Origin: Gymnopus androsaceus JB14
Lineage: Eukaryota; Basidiomycota; Agaricomycetes; Agaricales; Omphalotaceae
Reading direction: 5' to 3'
DNA length: 64,000 nt
NCBI GenBank assembly: GCA_009733575.1
Contig: ML769415.1
Span: 262,524-326,523, forward strand
How positions within the stretch are numbered: the stretch's first letter is position 1; the number at the start of each line of letters is the position of its first letter. This document shows, piece by piece, positions 10,089 to 22,295 of the stretch. Made by a program: the position numbers and the translations under genes. The notes under the pieces were generated by a model. That model saw only the letters and a list, made by a program, of their open reading frames with translations, had not been told where the DNA came from and ran no database searches.

Positions 10089-13022
10089 TTACCGTGTCAG
10101 TTGTATGGAGAAAAATAGAAAAAAGAAAGAAAGAGAAGAAGGGAAGAAGGATACCCGGGATACCCGGTCACTCGTCGTTCTCGTCGAGTCGTCTTCATCG
10201 TCACTGACTATGAAAATGCCACCGCTAGGGAGACTTTCAGGCCAGAGCGACTTTGCTGGCTCAATTGGTTTCACAAGGAACGAGGGATAGGTAGCAGTAT
10301 GCAAAAGATTTGGAGTTGAAGGCAAAGAAGAAGACGAGCGCTGATCTTGAGCCCTAAAACAATGTCCTTAGTGTCTCGAGCCCCTGTAGCTATGATAGAC
10401 GAAAAAGGTTAATACGACAAACGCACCGGTTTAGCTCGCGTATTTGAGTCATGATGCTGTCCTTCCCTTGCTTCGTCGTTGCCTGAGAGAGCAGCTCCAT
10501 GAGTCTCTTTGTCTCTGTGATTTGATATTCAAGCTGCTCCCGCCTCGCTGCCAATCCTACGGATGAGCTACTTGATGAAGGTTTTAACGGGGGCGCTGAA
10601 ACCTGTGTAGGCAGTGGGGTAGGTTTGGTAGTTTGAATACTCTCTTGTATGAATGAAACCGCTAGGTCATCCAGCGCCGAGTCAACAATTGTTGAAGGTG
10701 TTCGAGTACCACTACTGGTATCGGAATGAAGTGGATCCGGCACCACAGCCCCACTCGCGCGCGCAGAATCATCGGCGGTCTCACTAGCAGGCTGAATAGT
10801 AACAGAAACATCGAGTTTCTGTCTCTTCCTCTTACTTGCCAAAACCAAGCTTCGCAAACGGTCCTCCATCACCTGCTTGTCTGAAGTGTTTTCAGAAACA
10901 GGATTGAGAGACGAAGGCGGAGGACTCGATGTAAGCTCTGAATGTGATGGGGCGGGAGTCTGTTGTCGTATGGTTGTTATCGCATCGCTTTGTTTCCGTT
11001 CTAATTCCAACTTGCTGCGTGCGATTCGTTCCTCAAGCTCCTTTTGGCGAGCTAGAAGAGTGCGTCTAACGAAGGAGGGTTCCACGGGTGGGGCCTTCAC
11101 AACCGTTGATTCGGGCTGGGATGTGGCAGGCAACATATCTTGAGACATGTGAAGATTTGGTGATGCGCAAAGACCGGGAGGCGACTCGGGCGGAGAAGAG
11201 GGGTTATACACCCTGTCTTCTTCAGCTGGCGCTGGCGACACTGTGGCGGAGGAGGCACAGCTCGATGTGTTTGAATCTTCTTCAATAGCAGACGGCTCGT
11301 CTGTCACAGTCACTTCTTGTTCGAAAAGATCCACAGAAGGAGAATGTAAAGTAGGAGAAGATAGCTCCATGTCGATGTCATCAGCGTGATTTTCAGCGAG
11401 ATTGTCGATGCTCATTAGTTTGGGCAGGTGCGTATAATATTGGGAAGGAAGGGGTCCCATGAACGCATTTAAGGATGGTGGCCTATGCCAAATACCTGGA
11501 ATGACCGGTAACGGGGCAGGTGAAGATTGAGGATCGAGCGGCAAGGATGATTGTGAACGGAGCGGAGCAGGAAGCACTGATGGAATGTAGCTGGTAGTGG
11601 GTAATTGCCATGTCATGGATGCTGAGGGAGGTGACGCATCGGTATGGAAAGGTTGGATATAACTTGTTGGCGCAGTCGAGGATGCTTCGTAGGACGAGGG
11701 CACAGAGGACAAGGGTGAGATTTTTATCTCATCATTTCTGTGAGATTCCGTCGACCTCTGCTTCTCCTTTTCCAGCTTTGCTAATCTCGCTCGTTTCTCT
11801 TTCTTCGACTCTTTCCTACCATCCACCATAGATTCGTCGTCTTCGATTTCACCCTCCTCGAGCTCTTTCCGAGAAAACACAAGTTGTTCCGGCGAAGAGG
11901 CACGATACCACCAGACCCTAATTAAATCTTCCCTACTTTTTCCCTTGAGCTGAGTTGAGCTCAAATGACTGATCCCTTTACCAAGCTTTGGACTAGCCCA
12001 AGCTTTCTCCGCATGATCGGCAGCCGCAAACTCCAAAAGGGCTTTAGCAGAACTAGAATCTACAGCGAGAAACACTGGCTGGGCTCCACAGGCACTTCGG
12101 CTCCAAGATTTAAGCCACTGAGGAGTTCGACAGAGTTTCGGGAGCTGGTCCAAAATAAGGGTCTGCCGAGGATCTGGCGAATGTGGGTATGTTATGTGAG
12201 GCTTTGATTCAAATACGGTAGTACTCGAGAGCTTGAATCCTCCTCGTTTACCCTCGGGATCTCTAGCGGGAGGCATACCGATGTTGTTGGTAGGAGGTGG
12301 CTTTTTCGGAAGATCAGCAGCGCTATTGCTGCTGGATGAGGCCTGTATAGGTTTCTCCGGAAGAGTAGAGACTGGTTGGACTGGCCAAGTTTGTGGGTGA
12401 AGAGGTTGGGGGGTCCAGTTTGGCGGAGGGACCAAAAATTCCCAAGGAATCGGGAGAAGGCCTTGCAGGGGATCTGCGATTTTGGCCATGGAATTTACCC
12501 AGTCTGAAGATGACATGGATGAGGTATCGGCTGGTAAGGAAGGAGGAGGATGTGGCAAGGTTTCCATGGAAAAAGAAGAAGAGGAAGGCGCAGAGTCCTC
12601 ATAAATCTGACGGCGAGCAGCTTCATCTCTCTGCCACCGACTGGTCCGTTCCTGCTGCCTAAAACGTTTATTCTTTGGAGCAGCCGGAGGCTGACGACTT
12701 CCAGAGCTAGTATACGGAGAATTAGATTGCTCGCGTTTACGCTTTCGTTTCTTCATTGCTAGATAGGAGGTAAGCGACAAGCCAGAAAAACAAAGAATAA
12801 ATTGTGTCTACCTTCCTGCCCTGTTGGCTGGGGTTTTCCGGGTATATTTCGTTTTTCAGAGACCTGTGATCCAGATTTGGATCCCTTTTTTCGAGCATTG
12901 GTCGGAGTAGGAGTGGAGAATGAACTGGAAAGTAGTTGTACAGAAACCGCTGCCATTTCCGAATCTTCATCGTCCGATATAAAGATAGGCGAATTTTGTG
13001 AGCCTTGTCCTGTATGATTCAT
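10089..13022 (-). CDS. Large nuclear RRM-like protein with acidic and serine/proline-rich regions
   Basis: Three exons: 12812-13022, 10427-12758 and from 10353 downward. The ATG at 13022 is preferred; the frame extends upstream only to a GTG. The N-terminus has SPIFISDDEDSEM, a SUMO-interaction-like acidic patch, then a very basic KKRKRKRE signal. Around 11880-12200 is an RRM-like fold (LILDQLPKLCRTPQW, QPVFLAVDSSSAKALLEF, KAWASPK, DLIRVWWYRA), followed by ELEEGEIEDDES and a basic coiled coil (KKEKRARLAKLEKEK). Two more heptad-like coiled coils follow: RTLLARQKELEERIARSK and RREQLEYQITETKRLMEL. The C-terminus repeats an IFIVSDDEDDS patch. Such proteins are widespread and uncharacterised in Agaricomycetes; an RNA-processing role is inference. 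The 3' end is uncertain; further exons may extend to 9757. Confidence 0.75.
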
Positions 13023-13388
13023 CACTGTCGAAGAGAGAATGGTAGCTATAGGTTGTGTCACTGAGATGGAGTAGGAGAGAAATGTTTCAAATGTGAGACT
13101 TTGAAATTGATCCGCAGATTCGGCACAGATTCGGCAATACTGGAGAGTAAGTGATAGTTGCTCACTGTCGTTCTCATCTGCTCCAGCAACTATCTATGTG
13201 CTCACCCAATTTATCATTACGCCCCAGACAATTTTGATTTCACGTCAGTCTTTATTAATTCATTCTATCAGTTTGCCTTCGATGCAACCCTTCTATGAGT
13301 AATTATTATTCGGGCGCTGGACAAACAGGGTTATATATTAACTGGCAATCTGTGGCCATAGCTCGTTGATTTCCTCTGTACCACCACC
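13023..13388. promoter_or_regulatory. Divergent promoter region
   Basis: 366 bp between the minus-strand RRM-like gene and the plus-strand DUF6533 gene. A TATA-like TATATATTA lies at about 13332-13340, roughly 50 bp before the ATG of the DUF6533 gene. Confidence 0.5.
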
Positions 13389-15153
13389 ATGGACTCTGTC
13401 TCGACGTTTGAGGTCGCTAGACAAGTGTACGCTCCCTTCCTCTTGACACGGACGAAACCAACGTTAACAGATCTTATCTACAAGATATATTCACCAATGC
13501 CTACAAGTCTTCGGTTTTAGTACGTAGTAGTGGCTTCAAGTTGAGTAAAATCATTAACCGAATGGAACGGTCTTGTAGCCTTTCTAGTCTGGGACCACAT
13601 AATTACGCTGGGTGCGGTCAACGGTTTCAAGCTGAACACACTTGTATTAAACGATCTATCTACTGTCAGGAGCAGAAATCAGCTATGTATGGGCTCGCGC
13701 TAGAAGAAGGAAGAGCGCATACATGTTCTTTCTGCACAGATATTTCGCTCTCCTGGGCAATATTCTCGGTAACCGTCTTTAGTTTCATGAACTTGGACAC
13801 TCAAGTAAGTGTGCCCTCTTTTCTTTGATAGCCATCGTCTGCTGATAGTACTTGTGTGATGATAGAGGTGATTAAGAGTCCTCATCACTAGACTAAAACA
13901 ACGAAACACTGATGTCGGTGATGCCCCGATTCTCACTGTCAGCTGCAACGCCTATGCTCTGTATCGTCAAATTTTGCTTGTCGCGACACAGACCGTTGTT
14001 TGCGGTGGGTCGATTTACTTTACTTGCAATCATCCAAGTAGAATTCACTTGTCAAACAGGAATCCTTACCCTCAGACTCTACGTTCTCTATGAATGTAAC
14101 AAAAAAATACTGGCATTGATGCTTGGCAGCGGCTGCGTGCTGGCAATATTTGCCTGTGTGAGACTTGCCTTATCTTTAAAGCTGACCTTTCATTGACTCT
14201 CGGATTCGGTAGTGGGTCTTGACTGACCAAAATTCAACCACTTCCCCTTTGGGTTCAGGAACATTAACAGGATGCCACATAGGCCTCTCTCGAAAAACGT
14301 TCGTGATATTATTCTATTTTGTATATCCTCATTTAAATGTCCTTCCAAAGCGCTATTCGTGCGTACCTCAGTGGCTTTACATCCAACGAAGCAGATTAAG
14401 TATTTTGTCATTATTTACAGGCGTAGCTGCAAGTTGGGAATCTTTATTCGTGTACGACTCGATGCTCTTCGCTCTTACCCTCATCAAAACATATCGAACA
14501 CGACGAAAAGGCACATTAAGGATCAACTTGCTCTCGCTCCTTCTAAGAGACGGTAAGCGGATCCTACTACGTATTTATTTTTCAAGTGCTTACAAGTGGC
14601 ATGTACCCAGGTGCCATATATTTTGCGCAAGTTTATTTAATCCGAGTATACTCCGACAGAGCGCTCACGCGGAAAACAATTTTGCAGACTGATGGCGCTG
14701 GCGAACTTGTCGAATCTACTGACGTTCTACGTAAGTTTTATTCTACTATGCACCCGCACAAAGACTCATAGTGACTGTCATTCGGACATGGATAGCTGGC
14801 ACCGGTGAGCAACTCTTTTCGGCGCCCTACAATCACCGATTTATCGTGATCTTATAGCCCTATTTACGTGGAGGCCTTTCGACTTTCGCCACCTGGTTAG
14901 TATTAGATCCGAGTCTAACAATCATTCTAATCAACCCATGTTTAGTGTCTCCGTTACCATGTTGTCTCGATTCACGCTTATTCTTTTTGAGTCGACCGAA
15001 GAAGCGCTCTACTCGACTACAGTCAACCTCGAAACCATGATCTTTGTTGAGGATCCAAGACCGCCAACATCAACCCGATACAGTGCAGAGTTGATTGGTC
15101 TAGAAGATGTTTGTCTAGAGAACTATCACAAAACAGATACTAATAAAGGATAA
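13389..15153 (+). CDS. DUF6533 seven-helix membrane protein
   Basis: Multi-exon gene starting MDSVSTFEVARQV. Spliced reading then gives YLQDIFTNAYKSS, FLVWDHIITLGAEISYVW and FFLHRYFALLGNI, the N-terminal signature of basidiomycete DUF6533 proteins. Further segments are SCNAYALYRQILLVATQ, GILTLRLYVLYECNKK, SWESLFVYDSMLFALTL with KTYRTR, MALANLSNLLTFYLAPPY, and LRGGLSTFATCVSVTML with SRFTL. The stop is TAA 15151-15153. About seven transmembrane segments; function unknown, plasma or internal membrane presumed. One intron (14627-14687) uses a GC donor (GCAAGT). Around 13765-13890 I could not join GNI to the next exon without a one-base shift, so an indel or missed splice exists there. Converges on the DUR3 gene across the repeat/kinase segment. 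Confidence 0.8.
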
Positions 15154-15158
15154 TAAAG

Positions 15159-15374
15159 ATATTCATAGTTTATACACACCTTAGATTAAATCTTGATAGC
15201 TTCAAGCCCTTCTCTAAGCTCTTTCCGAAGTAAAGTCTAGTTCAAACTCCCCGGTGCATCACAAAGCCTTGCCTGTGGCGTCAGCCGCGATACCCTTGCA
15301 AACTCTCCACAAGGCACATCTCGATACCCACTAGCCAGAGTATAAGGTCACTGGTCAGTCCCTAGTATAGAGAA
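15159..15374. repeat. Direct repeat R1 (216 bp), copy of the 3' region of the urea transporter gene
   Basis: Begins five bases after the DUF6533 stop. It matches 16858-17076 along its whole length with about fifteen substitutions and small indels; for instance, the block from GCATCACAAAGCC through CTCCACAAGGCAC is essentially identical. Same orientation. It encloses, with R2, the kinase-like gene. Confidence 0.92.
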
Positions 15375-15560
15375 ATCGGCGAGGAAAGCAAAGGGAAGGC
15401 AACAAATTAAGTGCGTGAATTATCAATACTGGAAAACAGGTCTAGCGGCTCGAAGTGACCATTTCACTCATTGACCTTCAATAGGAGGCCAGGCCGTGGT
15501 AGACCTGCAGGTAAAAATGGTCTCAGTGAGGTGAGGGGAAGACTCCGGAGAGAGTTAATA
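15375..15560. other. Short spacer between R1 and the kinase-like gene
   Basis: 3' flank of the kinase-like gene; nothing recognised. Confidence 0.4.
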
Positions 15561-16538
15561 CTATGTATGAGCCTTGTAGTGAAACACCGGATTCAATCTA
15601 TGACGCAGCTCAATGAGCTCCCAGCATTTATCGTCGCATTGGTGATCTTCGGTAGCATGTTCGAAATCGATGATCTTCACATTACCACTATTATCGACGG
15701 TAATATTATCGGGTCGAATGTCATTATGCTGGATGCCTAGGTTGTGTAGTTCCCGGGCATATGAAAGCAATGTGGTTCTGAACGGTAAATGTCAGGATCT
15801 AAAAACTATTCAAGTTGTGAGAGACTGGAGCGTACTTCTGATCATCGCTCAATGCATCGAGCTTGCATGGCTTAGGAAGGCGAGTCAAGGAAGAGCCGGC
15901 GTGTTCCAAGATCAAGACCGTCCATTCCAACCCTTCGATCTCGTAAAGGCCATAGAAATGCGGGAGGATTCTTCCTTGAAGATGCTTCAAGCGAGAGTAG
16001 ATAGTGGCTTCGTGCACGGAGACGCAAACGATGTTGCTCACAATCGTAGCCCTCGTTGTCAATGTTGCGAACGCATTTCAGCACGATAGGTGTACCATTA
16101 TACGTGGTTTCATAGCATTCAGCTATGGCTCCGTCCCCGATTTTGTCTTCGTCACACAATGTAATAGAGGGAATTGACAGAGGAGTGAACTGGGAGTGGT
16201 GAAGGAAAGGTTGCTGGTCCTTGTCTTCCTTATCACCGCCGAATGACAAAGATGGAGGAGGCGTGAGGGTTGGAGAATCTGGTGGTGTGCCTTCAGGAGA
16301 ATCAACTACAATCTTGTGGAGATCCAGATCCAGAGGTAGATATCCTTTGAAACCAAATGTCACAATAATCTGAATTCAGAAGATGAGTAACACAATCATG
16401 TATGATTGTGTGCAGGCCTACATGCGAAGGTAAGAGATTGTTAGTGGCGTTGAACGAACCACCGTCTTTGAGACGCGCATTGGAAGATTGAATAGGGGGC
16501 AAGGAAGAGGTAGGGCGTAGTTCTTGTACCTTTAGCAT
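15561..16538 (-). CDS. Protein kinase-like gene, probably frame-broken
   Basis: The ATG at 16538 starts MLKVQELRPTSS. After one intron (about 16376-16425) comes IIVTFGFKGYLPLDLDLHK, a proline/serine linker, then a kinase N-lobe (DKIGDGAIAECYE, TPIVLKCV with the VLK lysine). EATIYSRLKHLQGRILP matches the alphaC region, WTVLILEHAG the hinge, HNDIRPDNI the catalytic loop (Asn in place of Arg of HRD) and IIDFEHA the DFG position (Glu instead of Gly). These deviations are usual in the large family of fungal kinase-like proteins. Between VLKCV (near 16075) and EATIY (near 16010) the frame changes by one base, and the only GT-AG pair there would give a 34-bp intron, so the gene may be broken. It lies between repeats R1 and R2. 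Confidence 0.65.
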
Positions 16539-16857
16539 TGTTTGAAATCAACCAGTTGAAATGGGGCGAAGCGTTTGTGTATCGTCGCCAAAAACCAGGC
16601 AATCCTTCGGTACTAGTCACCTCAGCGCATTTCAAATTTATTTGAAATAGGTGGCGCACGCGAGTCTATCATGTCCTGTTCGAGAAATGTCATTTCGGAA
16701 ATTCAAGAAGTCTGAACTTCAAATGGTCTGAACATATTTCCTTCTGTAGTTTTATGAAATATTTATTTCCATAATCCTCTGAAAAATTACATTTCAAGTA
16801 GTGACTAAAGTAAATAATTTCCTACAATGCTTCAGTCAGACTGAAGCATAATGGTGT
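16539..16857. other. Spacer with a 9-bp perfect inverted repeat
   Basis: 5' flank of the kinase-like gene. At 16828-16848 TGCTTCAGT and ACTGAAGCA form perfect arms around CAG, ten bases before R2 begins. AT-rich otherwise. Confidence 0.5.
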
Positions 16858-17076
16858 GATATTCGTAGTTTATAAACACTTTAGATTAAATTTTGATAGC
16901 TTCAAGCCCTTCTCTAAGCCCTTTCCAAAGTAAAGTCTAGTTCAAAAATTCCCCGGTGCATCACAAAGCCTTGCCTGTGGCGTCAGCCGCGATACCCTTG
17001 CAAACTCTCCACAAGGCACTTCTCGATTCCCACTAGCAGAGTATAAGGTCACTGGTCAGTACCCTAGTCTAGAGAA
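16858..17076. repeat. Direct repeat R2 (219 bp), overlaps the urea transporter stop
   Basis: Partner of R1 at 15159-15374. Its last eight bases include the TAG stop (17069-17071) and final codon of the DUR3 gene, so R2 is the natural 3' flank of that gene and R1 the displaced copy, or the reverse. Confidence 0.92.
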
Positions 17077-19881
17077 TGTTCTTTAATATGTGACGTACGA
17101 TGGGATATAGCACCACGATGAACGCGGCTAAGAACGTCCAGATGAACGACAACACAACCCAGAATATAAAGCCCGCCTGACCACCATGAAATTAGGGGAT
17201 CATCATTGGTGCTATAATCAAGTAGCCGAACCTTAGACCAATTTTTAGGGATCACCATCATGCATGGCATGAAAACGCATAGGCTAGTAGAAATCGTCAT
17301 CTTTGAGCTAGCGAAAGGAAAACTGAAACTGAGATGACCCACAAGAGGAAGAGCGCAATCGTCAACCAGACAGACAATTTGAAGTCGGCATACAGCTTCT
17401 CATCCGATACATCATTTTCGACGTATTTCACTTGCACTTGCCCTTTTTCCGAATCTGAATCCAAGTTACGAGCGCCCTGCTTCTCATCGTCTACTGAGTT
17501 AGTATCGGATGAGGGAGAGGTATTCCCAACATGTCCTGCCGCGTCTGCGTCTTCCGGTTGGAAGGCGTTGAGCCGACGAGTGATATCAAAGTCAAAATTT
17601 TCCGGGAAGAGATAGGAGGACAGTCCGGAAATGAAGGCTGCGATAAAGAACGACCCTGCGTTACCAGCGAGTTGCTCATAGGGCCCCCCAGTAGTGGTAA
17701 CGGTGATTTCACCCTAATGAGTTACGCAATTAGGTCGACGTAGTTTGAAAATGGGCATTGAAAACGTACACCATAACCTTTCGCTGTGGCTAACCAAGCC
17801 GCCACCCCACAAACAAAGCCAATCCAGAGACCGGCTAGACAGCCCCATTGGTTAGCATGGCGTGACCTCAGAGCAAGCCCAACGGGTACGACTCCGGATG
17901 AGGCGAAGATTCCTTTATCAACACGAGGAATCAGTTACTGCCCGGCCGTTACTGGTCTTCAAACCGACCTGTGAAACCATCTGCGAACAATCAATGAAGA
18001 GCGCTTGTAAGCTTATGAGAAACTAACGTACATAGCCAAGAGATGGAAATACCAATCTCGTAAAAGATGACACCCAGCACTCCCATGAAGAGCCCAAAAC
18101 CTATAACGCTTGCATGGGAGACCCGGAGAATTTGGCTATCCGTCGCGCGTGGATTGAGGTAACGTTTATACACATCGTAGGTGATGATGGATGAGACAGC
18201 AACAAGTTCCGCTGAAGCCTAAGTATCCGCAGAAAGGCAAAGGATGAGTGTCCGGTGGACAATGTATCGAGATAAGGACCCACTGCAGAAGTTACGGCCA
18301 GGAACAGAACGATCAAAAGGAGGACAGCGCCCGATTTGCCTAAAAGAGCAGTAGCTGCAGCAGGAGCAGCCAAACTCGAACTTGCAAGAGGTATAGCTTG
18401 GAAGGGAGAGGTAGGGCCGGCGGACAAGGCGACAATAGCCAAGCCTGCTGCCGTAGCAAACGCGTACGGCACAGGAAGGAAAGAAAAGCCACCCAAAATA
18501 TAGCCTTTGACGGAAGTGGAAGCCTTGCTGGCTACAGCTCGTTGCCTGGAAGTAAGTAAGTCAAGCTTCAAGCTGTGGCACCAGTTATGATATTACCAAT
18601 AAGTCTGGTCCATATAGACTGTGGCTAAGTGCACGGTGAGTTGGCGTAAAAAGGCACGCGTAAAATAATCTCACCGAACCTAAAAGACATTCAGCATAAT
18701 GATACAGGTGGCTTAAGAATGCGACGTACCCGGAAACCATCACAATTATTCCAAATACCAAACCATCTATCGATCGCATCGTCGTATCTTTCAGAAAAGA
18801 GCTATAAGTATCAAGACAGGCGGGGCAGCTCTAGAGAAGGGGCCGCGGTAGAGTTACAGGAACACTAAATTACGATAGCAGCAGGAGGTTGAAACATGAA
18901 GAAAACTTACATGAGCCTCCACCATTTCCTGCTATCGGGTAGTTGATTGCAGCCTCTTGCAATAGATCATAGACTTTAGCTGGTGATCCCAAATATTCGT
19001 TCGTGGCGTACGTCGAAAACGCAAAAGCAAAAATGATACAAAAGATCAGAACCGTGTGTAGATAGTCGGAGAAGAAAGCTATCCAGGTAATAATTAACGT
19101 ATATTCACGCAATTTTGGTGAAAAAATAGTACTTACTAGACCGCAAACCACCAACTAATGTGTAGATGACGACTCCAATAGGAATTAAGAAACAAGCTGC
19201 TATGGTATTCATCCCTGTGAGCGTATTGACAGTATCACTCCCTCCAGTGATAAGTTGCGAAGTCAATCTGTCATAGTGATCAGCTGAGAAAGGTGGTTCT
19301 CAAGTTGGGGACATATGCACGTACATGATATCTGTGATACACGGAATTAGAGGCACTGTATGAGGTCCCGAGAAAAATCACTCACTGGTGCCAAGCCCGA
19401 AGAACATGAAGCTGATATGACTGGCTTTGCCCCATCTAACGCCAATCACCTCCAAGAACGTATGTGCCCCGGGAGCGTTACGCTTCAACTGAATCGCGTT
19501 CTGAGCAAAGGCCATCTGCGCGCAAGTTCAGTCAGCATCCAGGACAACAATTCCCCGTTCAAAACATACGATCTGAGTGGCAGATCCTGCAGCATACCAC
19601 CAAGGACCGGAAACTCCATAAGCTAAACATACAGTAGAGGATTGAAGCAGAGTAGCTGCCCATGTCGCAGCTGAAACGATGCCCGACGCGATGAGTCCTG
19701 GTTTTAATGATCTGCTGGCGGACGTGTACTCTTCCGATGATCCAGAAATGGTCGAATAACGCGTTGTAATCCTATTAATGAGTAGCATCAGTGCTGCGAA
19801 TCCCATTCCCATGCCCAGGACGATCGCATATCCTACACCAGAAGCAAGGACAGGGGCAGAGGCATCGATTTGGGTGCTCAT
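17069..19881 (-). CDS. DUR3: Urea active transporter, SSS family (DUR3-like)
   Basis: Sodium/solute symporter family protein importing urea (in fungi also polyamines) across the plasma membrane. The ATG at 19881 starts [19 protein letters not shown] and opens the first helix. Landmarks: [34 protein letters not shown] with [81 protein letters not shown] and [18 protein letters not shown]. Then [19 protein letters not shown] is the conserved core, followed by [10 protein letters not shown], an acidic cytoplasmic loop, and a last helix before the stop at 17069-17071. About ten exons, no frame break noticed, roughly 15 helices. Usually nitrogen-regulated in fungi (family knowledge). Co-directional with the channel gene upstream at 20130-22295. 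Confidence 0.88.
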
Positions 19882-20129
19882 AATGAACCAGAAGATGGGA
19901 GGAAATGAAAAATTCATCGGAAAACACCCATTATTTATTGTCCAATACGGAGGATAAGCCTTATCGCAGCAAGCGGGACTATCCGAGTCGATCCCGCGAT
20001 GATTTCCATGAACAGAATGTATAACTATATTCGTCGGCTGGACTCCCGCGGCCAAAGAAACATATATTTCAACTCTCTACCGTTGCCCTCGCGCCGTGCT
20101 GTATGCATGCCGGAGGATCTTGCACAATG

Positions 20130-22295
20130 TTATAGCTTATCGACAAACGAAGGATGAACAGAAGTAGCCTCCGTCACGGTTCCAGAACGATGCTTCATCT
20201 TGGCCTTTTGTCTAGGAGGCACATACGCATTCAAGCATGAGACGTGTTGTAGCTGCTGAATGTCAACGTGGATGATTGCGCGGCAGAATAAATCCAAGTC
20301 AAGGTCGTTCTACATGCGAGGTCAGAATGAGGAAAGAGATATGAAGACTAGAATTGAATGCATACCTCGTCATAACCTGCCAAACGGTTGGAAAACACAA
20401 ATTTAGGTACAGAGCCGCGATCAAGGGCAAAACGCATACCGAAAGGTTGCTCAATCTCCTCACCCGCCGCCAGAAAGCCCAGATATATGAACGACGCTAT
20501 CAAAGTTCCTCCAATCGAATGCCACCCAAACATTCCAACTAATTGAAATGGAAGAAATATCAGAAATATCCAAACGGTACTGTGCTAGGGTGAGAATAGC
20601 TCTGTATTGTAAAGGACGCGTAGGAACGTACTGCCTGCAAAAATGAGCAAAACCCGAACGTTATGGAGGTGAATACGACTCACCTAATGTGAGCACTGAA
20701 TCCACTGTTTGATTCGTTTAGTAAAATCGTTACATGCCAGTAGAACGTCTCACGAACAATGGAAGAGGGGTTGTCAATATTTTCTCCATCACTAATGTTC
20801 TTAGTAAATCAAAACGGAGAGATTCAAGGCAATATCATGTCATACCGGATAAACTGTCCTCAAAGCTGGCTATACATCCCATGATAGCGCCCATACTAGT
20901 CCCTGTTTACTCATCAGCGCAACACATTGACAAAGTCTTGACAAGCCATACAGACCTGGTACTGTCCCCCTGTCCTCCAAAACGCTACACCACTCGCTTA
21001 AACACCTCAGGATCTCCAAAGGAAGGTTGTCGCCATCCCCGCCTACATTAGTTCTATAGTTGAATGAGCCACGCAAAGCAGCATGAGGCACCGTCTTCCA
21101 AGGCCCCTGATGATCTACACCCATGTTATCAACTTCATAATCCGAGTCTATATCACTATGTTGCTCGTCCTCGTGTCCTAACACTGTATGCTCTGGAGGA
21201 GTAGGAGAGCTGGGACTAGCCGCGGTCACAGTCATCACCGGGACATCAAGAGTCGCCACACTGGATTTGTTATGTAGCGTTGGATTAGAAGTAGAGAATA
21301 GGATAAAGTGCTAAGGTTTTCAATGGTCGTGAACGGACTTGAAGGATAATCGGATTCGTGACTTTGCTAGAGATCAAACATTAACATTACTACCAGACCA
21401 TGGCCGCGATGACGTACAGGTTGAAGTGGTTTAAGAAGATCGTAGAGATCTTCATAGTACAGCCCAGGTTCACCTAAACCATCTATTAGATTGATGACAT
21501 GAGTAATAACAGCCGGCTCACCTCTCAGATGATGCTTCACGGCCACACTATACCCTTCAATGAGATCCAGCGCTATCTTCTTCTCGGCCATGACTTCCAA
21601 TAACTCCTGTTCAGGCCTTCTCCATTCCCCCGTTGCACGTTCTTCCGCCGTACGAGGCGTCCTGCAATGGAGGAACGTGATAGGTAATTAGCCTCCCCAT
21701 TGAATGGGAGACCTTCATCACGTCGGACCATGCTGTTCGTCCCATCCAGTACCGATCGTAACTGCAAGTTAGAGTTTGAGCAGAATCGCACATGTCTCTA
21801 AAAATGGTTTACTTTACCCGCTGGCTGCGTATTAAATTAAGTGAGCGGAGCACCGGATACTCTAAAGCGGTTAAAGTAACAAACCTGCTCTATAAGAGAT
21901 AACGAATCCAAGCACGACACCTGGAATGCGGAACGCGATGAATATCAGGATTCAAAGGACGGAAGAGAGTCGGAAATACTCACCAAGAACGGTCAGCATA
22001 ACCGCAGGGATAGCCAGCTCAAAGCTTGTAGTCATCGTTACAGTGACTATGACTGGGATCCAAATTAGCTGCCTGCATTCAAGAGCAAGAAAACGTATAC
22101 CAATAGCGAACAAGGTATGCAAAACGACAGACTTCCAGATAGTCCTAATCTATGTACACATTCAATATTTGCCCATAATGAAAGCACTGAATTTCGGCTC
22201 ACCACTGATCCTCTTCCAAATGTCCATCTAATTCTGCTGTACAATTGTGATTCATGACCTACCAAAAGGTCAAGCATTGGTTCTGCTGTGCGCAT
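20130..22295 (-). CDS. Bestrophin-family (RFP-TM/UPF0187) anion channel protein
   Basis: Membrane channel of the bestrophin superfamily, probably chloride-conducting. Start at ATG 22295 or 22277. Landmarks: WTFGRGSVIRTIWKSVVL, TSFELAIPAVMLTVLG, VVLGFVISYRAASGYDRYW with MGRTAWSDVM, EVMAEKKIALDLIEGYSV with VKHHLRGE, GAIMGCIASFEDSLS, and near the 3' end PFQLVGMFGWHSIGG and YLGFLAAGEEIEQPFGYD, then DLDLDLFCRAIIH. Stop TAA 20130-20132. The domain order and invariant patches fit fungal bestrophin-like proteins of about 500 residues. Between ITYHVPP and RTPRTAEE (near 21655-21675) the frame moves by one base without a usable intron, so an indel or degenerate allele is possible. Confidence 0.78.

Noticed and set aside
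15159..17076. R1 and R2 as long terminal repeats of a retroelement
   Set aside because: No TG...CA ends, primer-binding site, polypurine tract or polymerase domain; R2 overlaps a host gene's stop codon.
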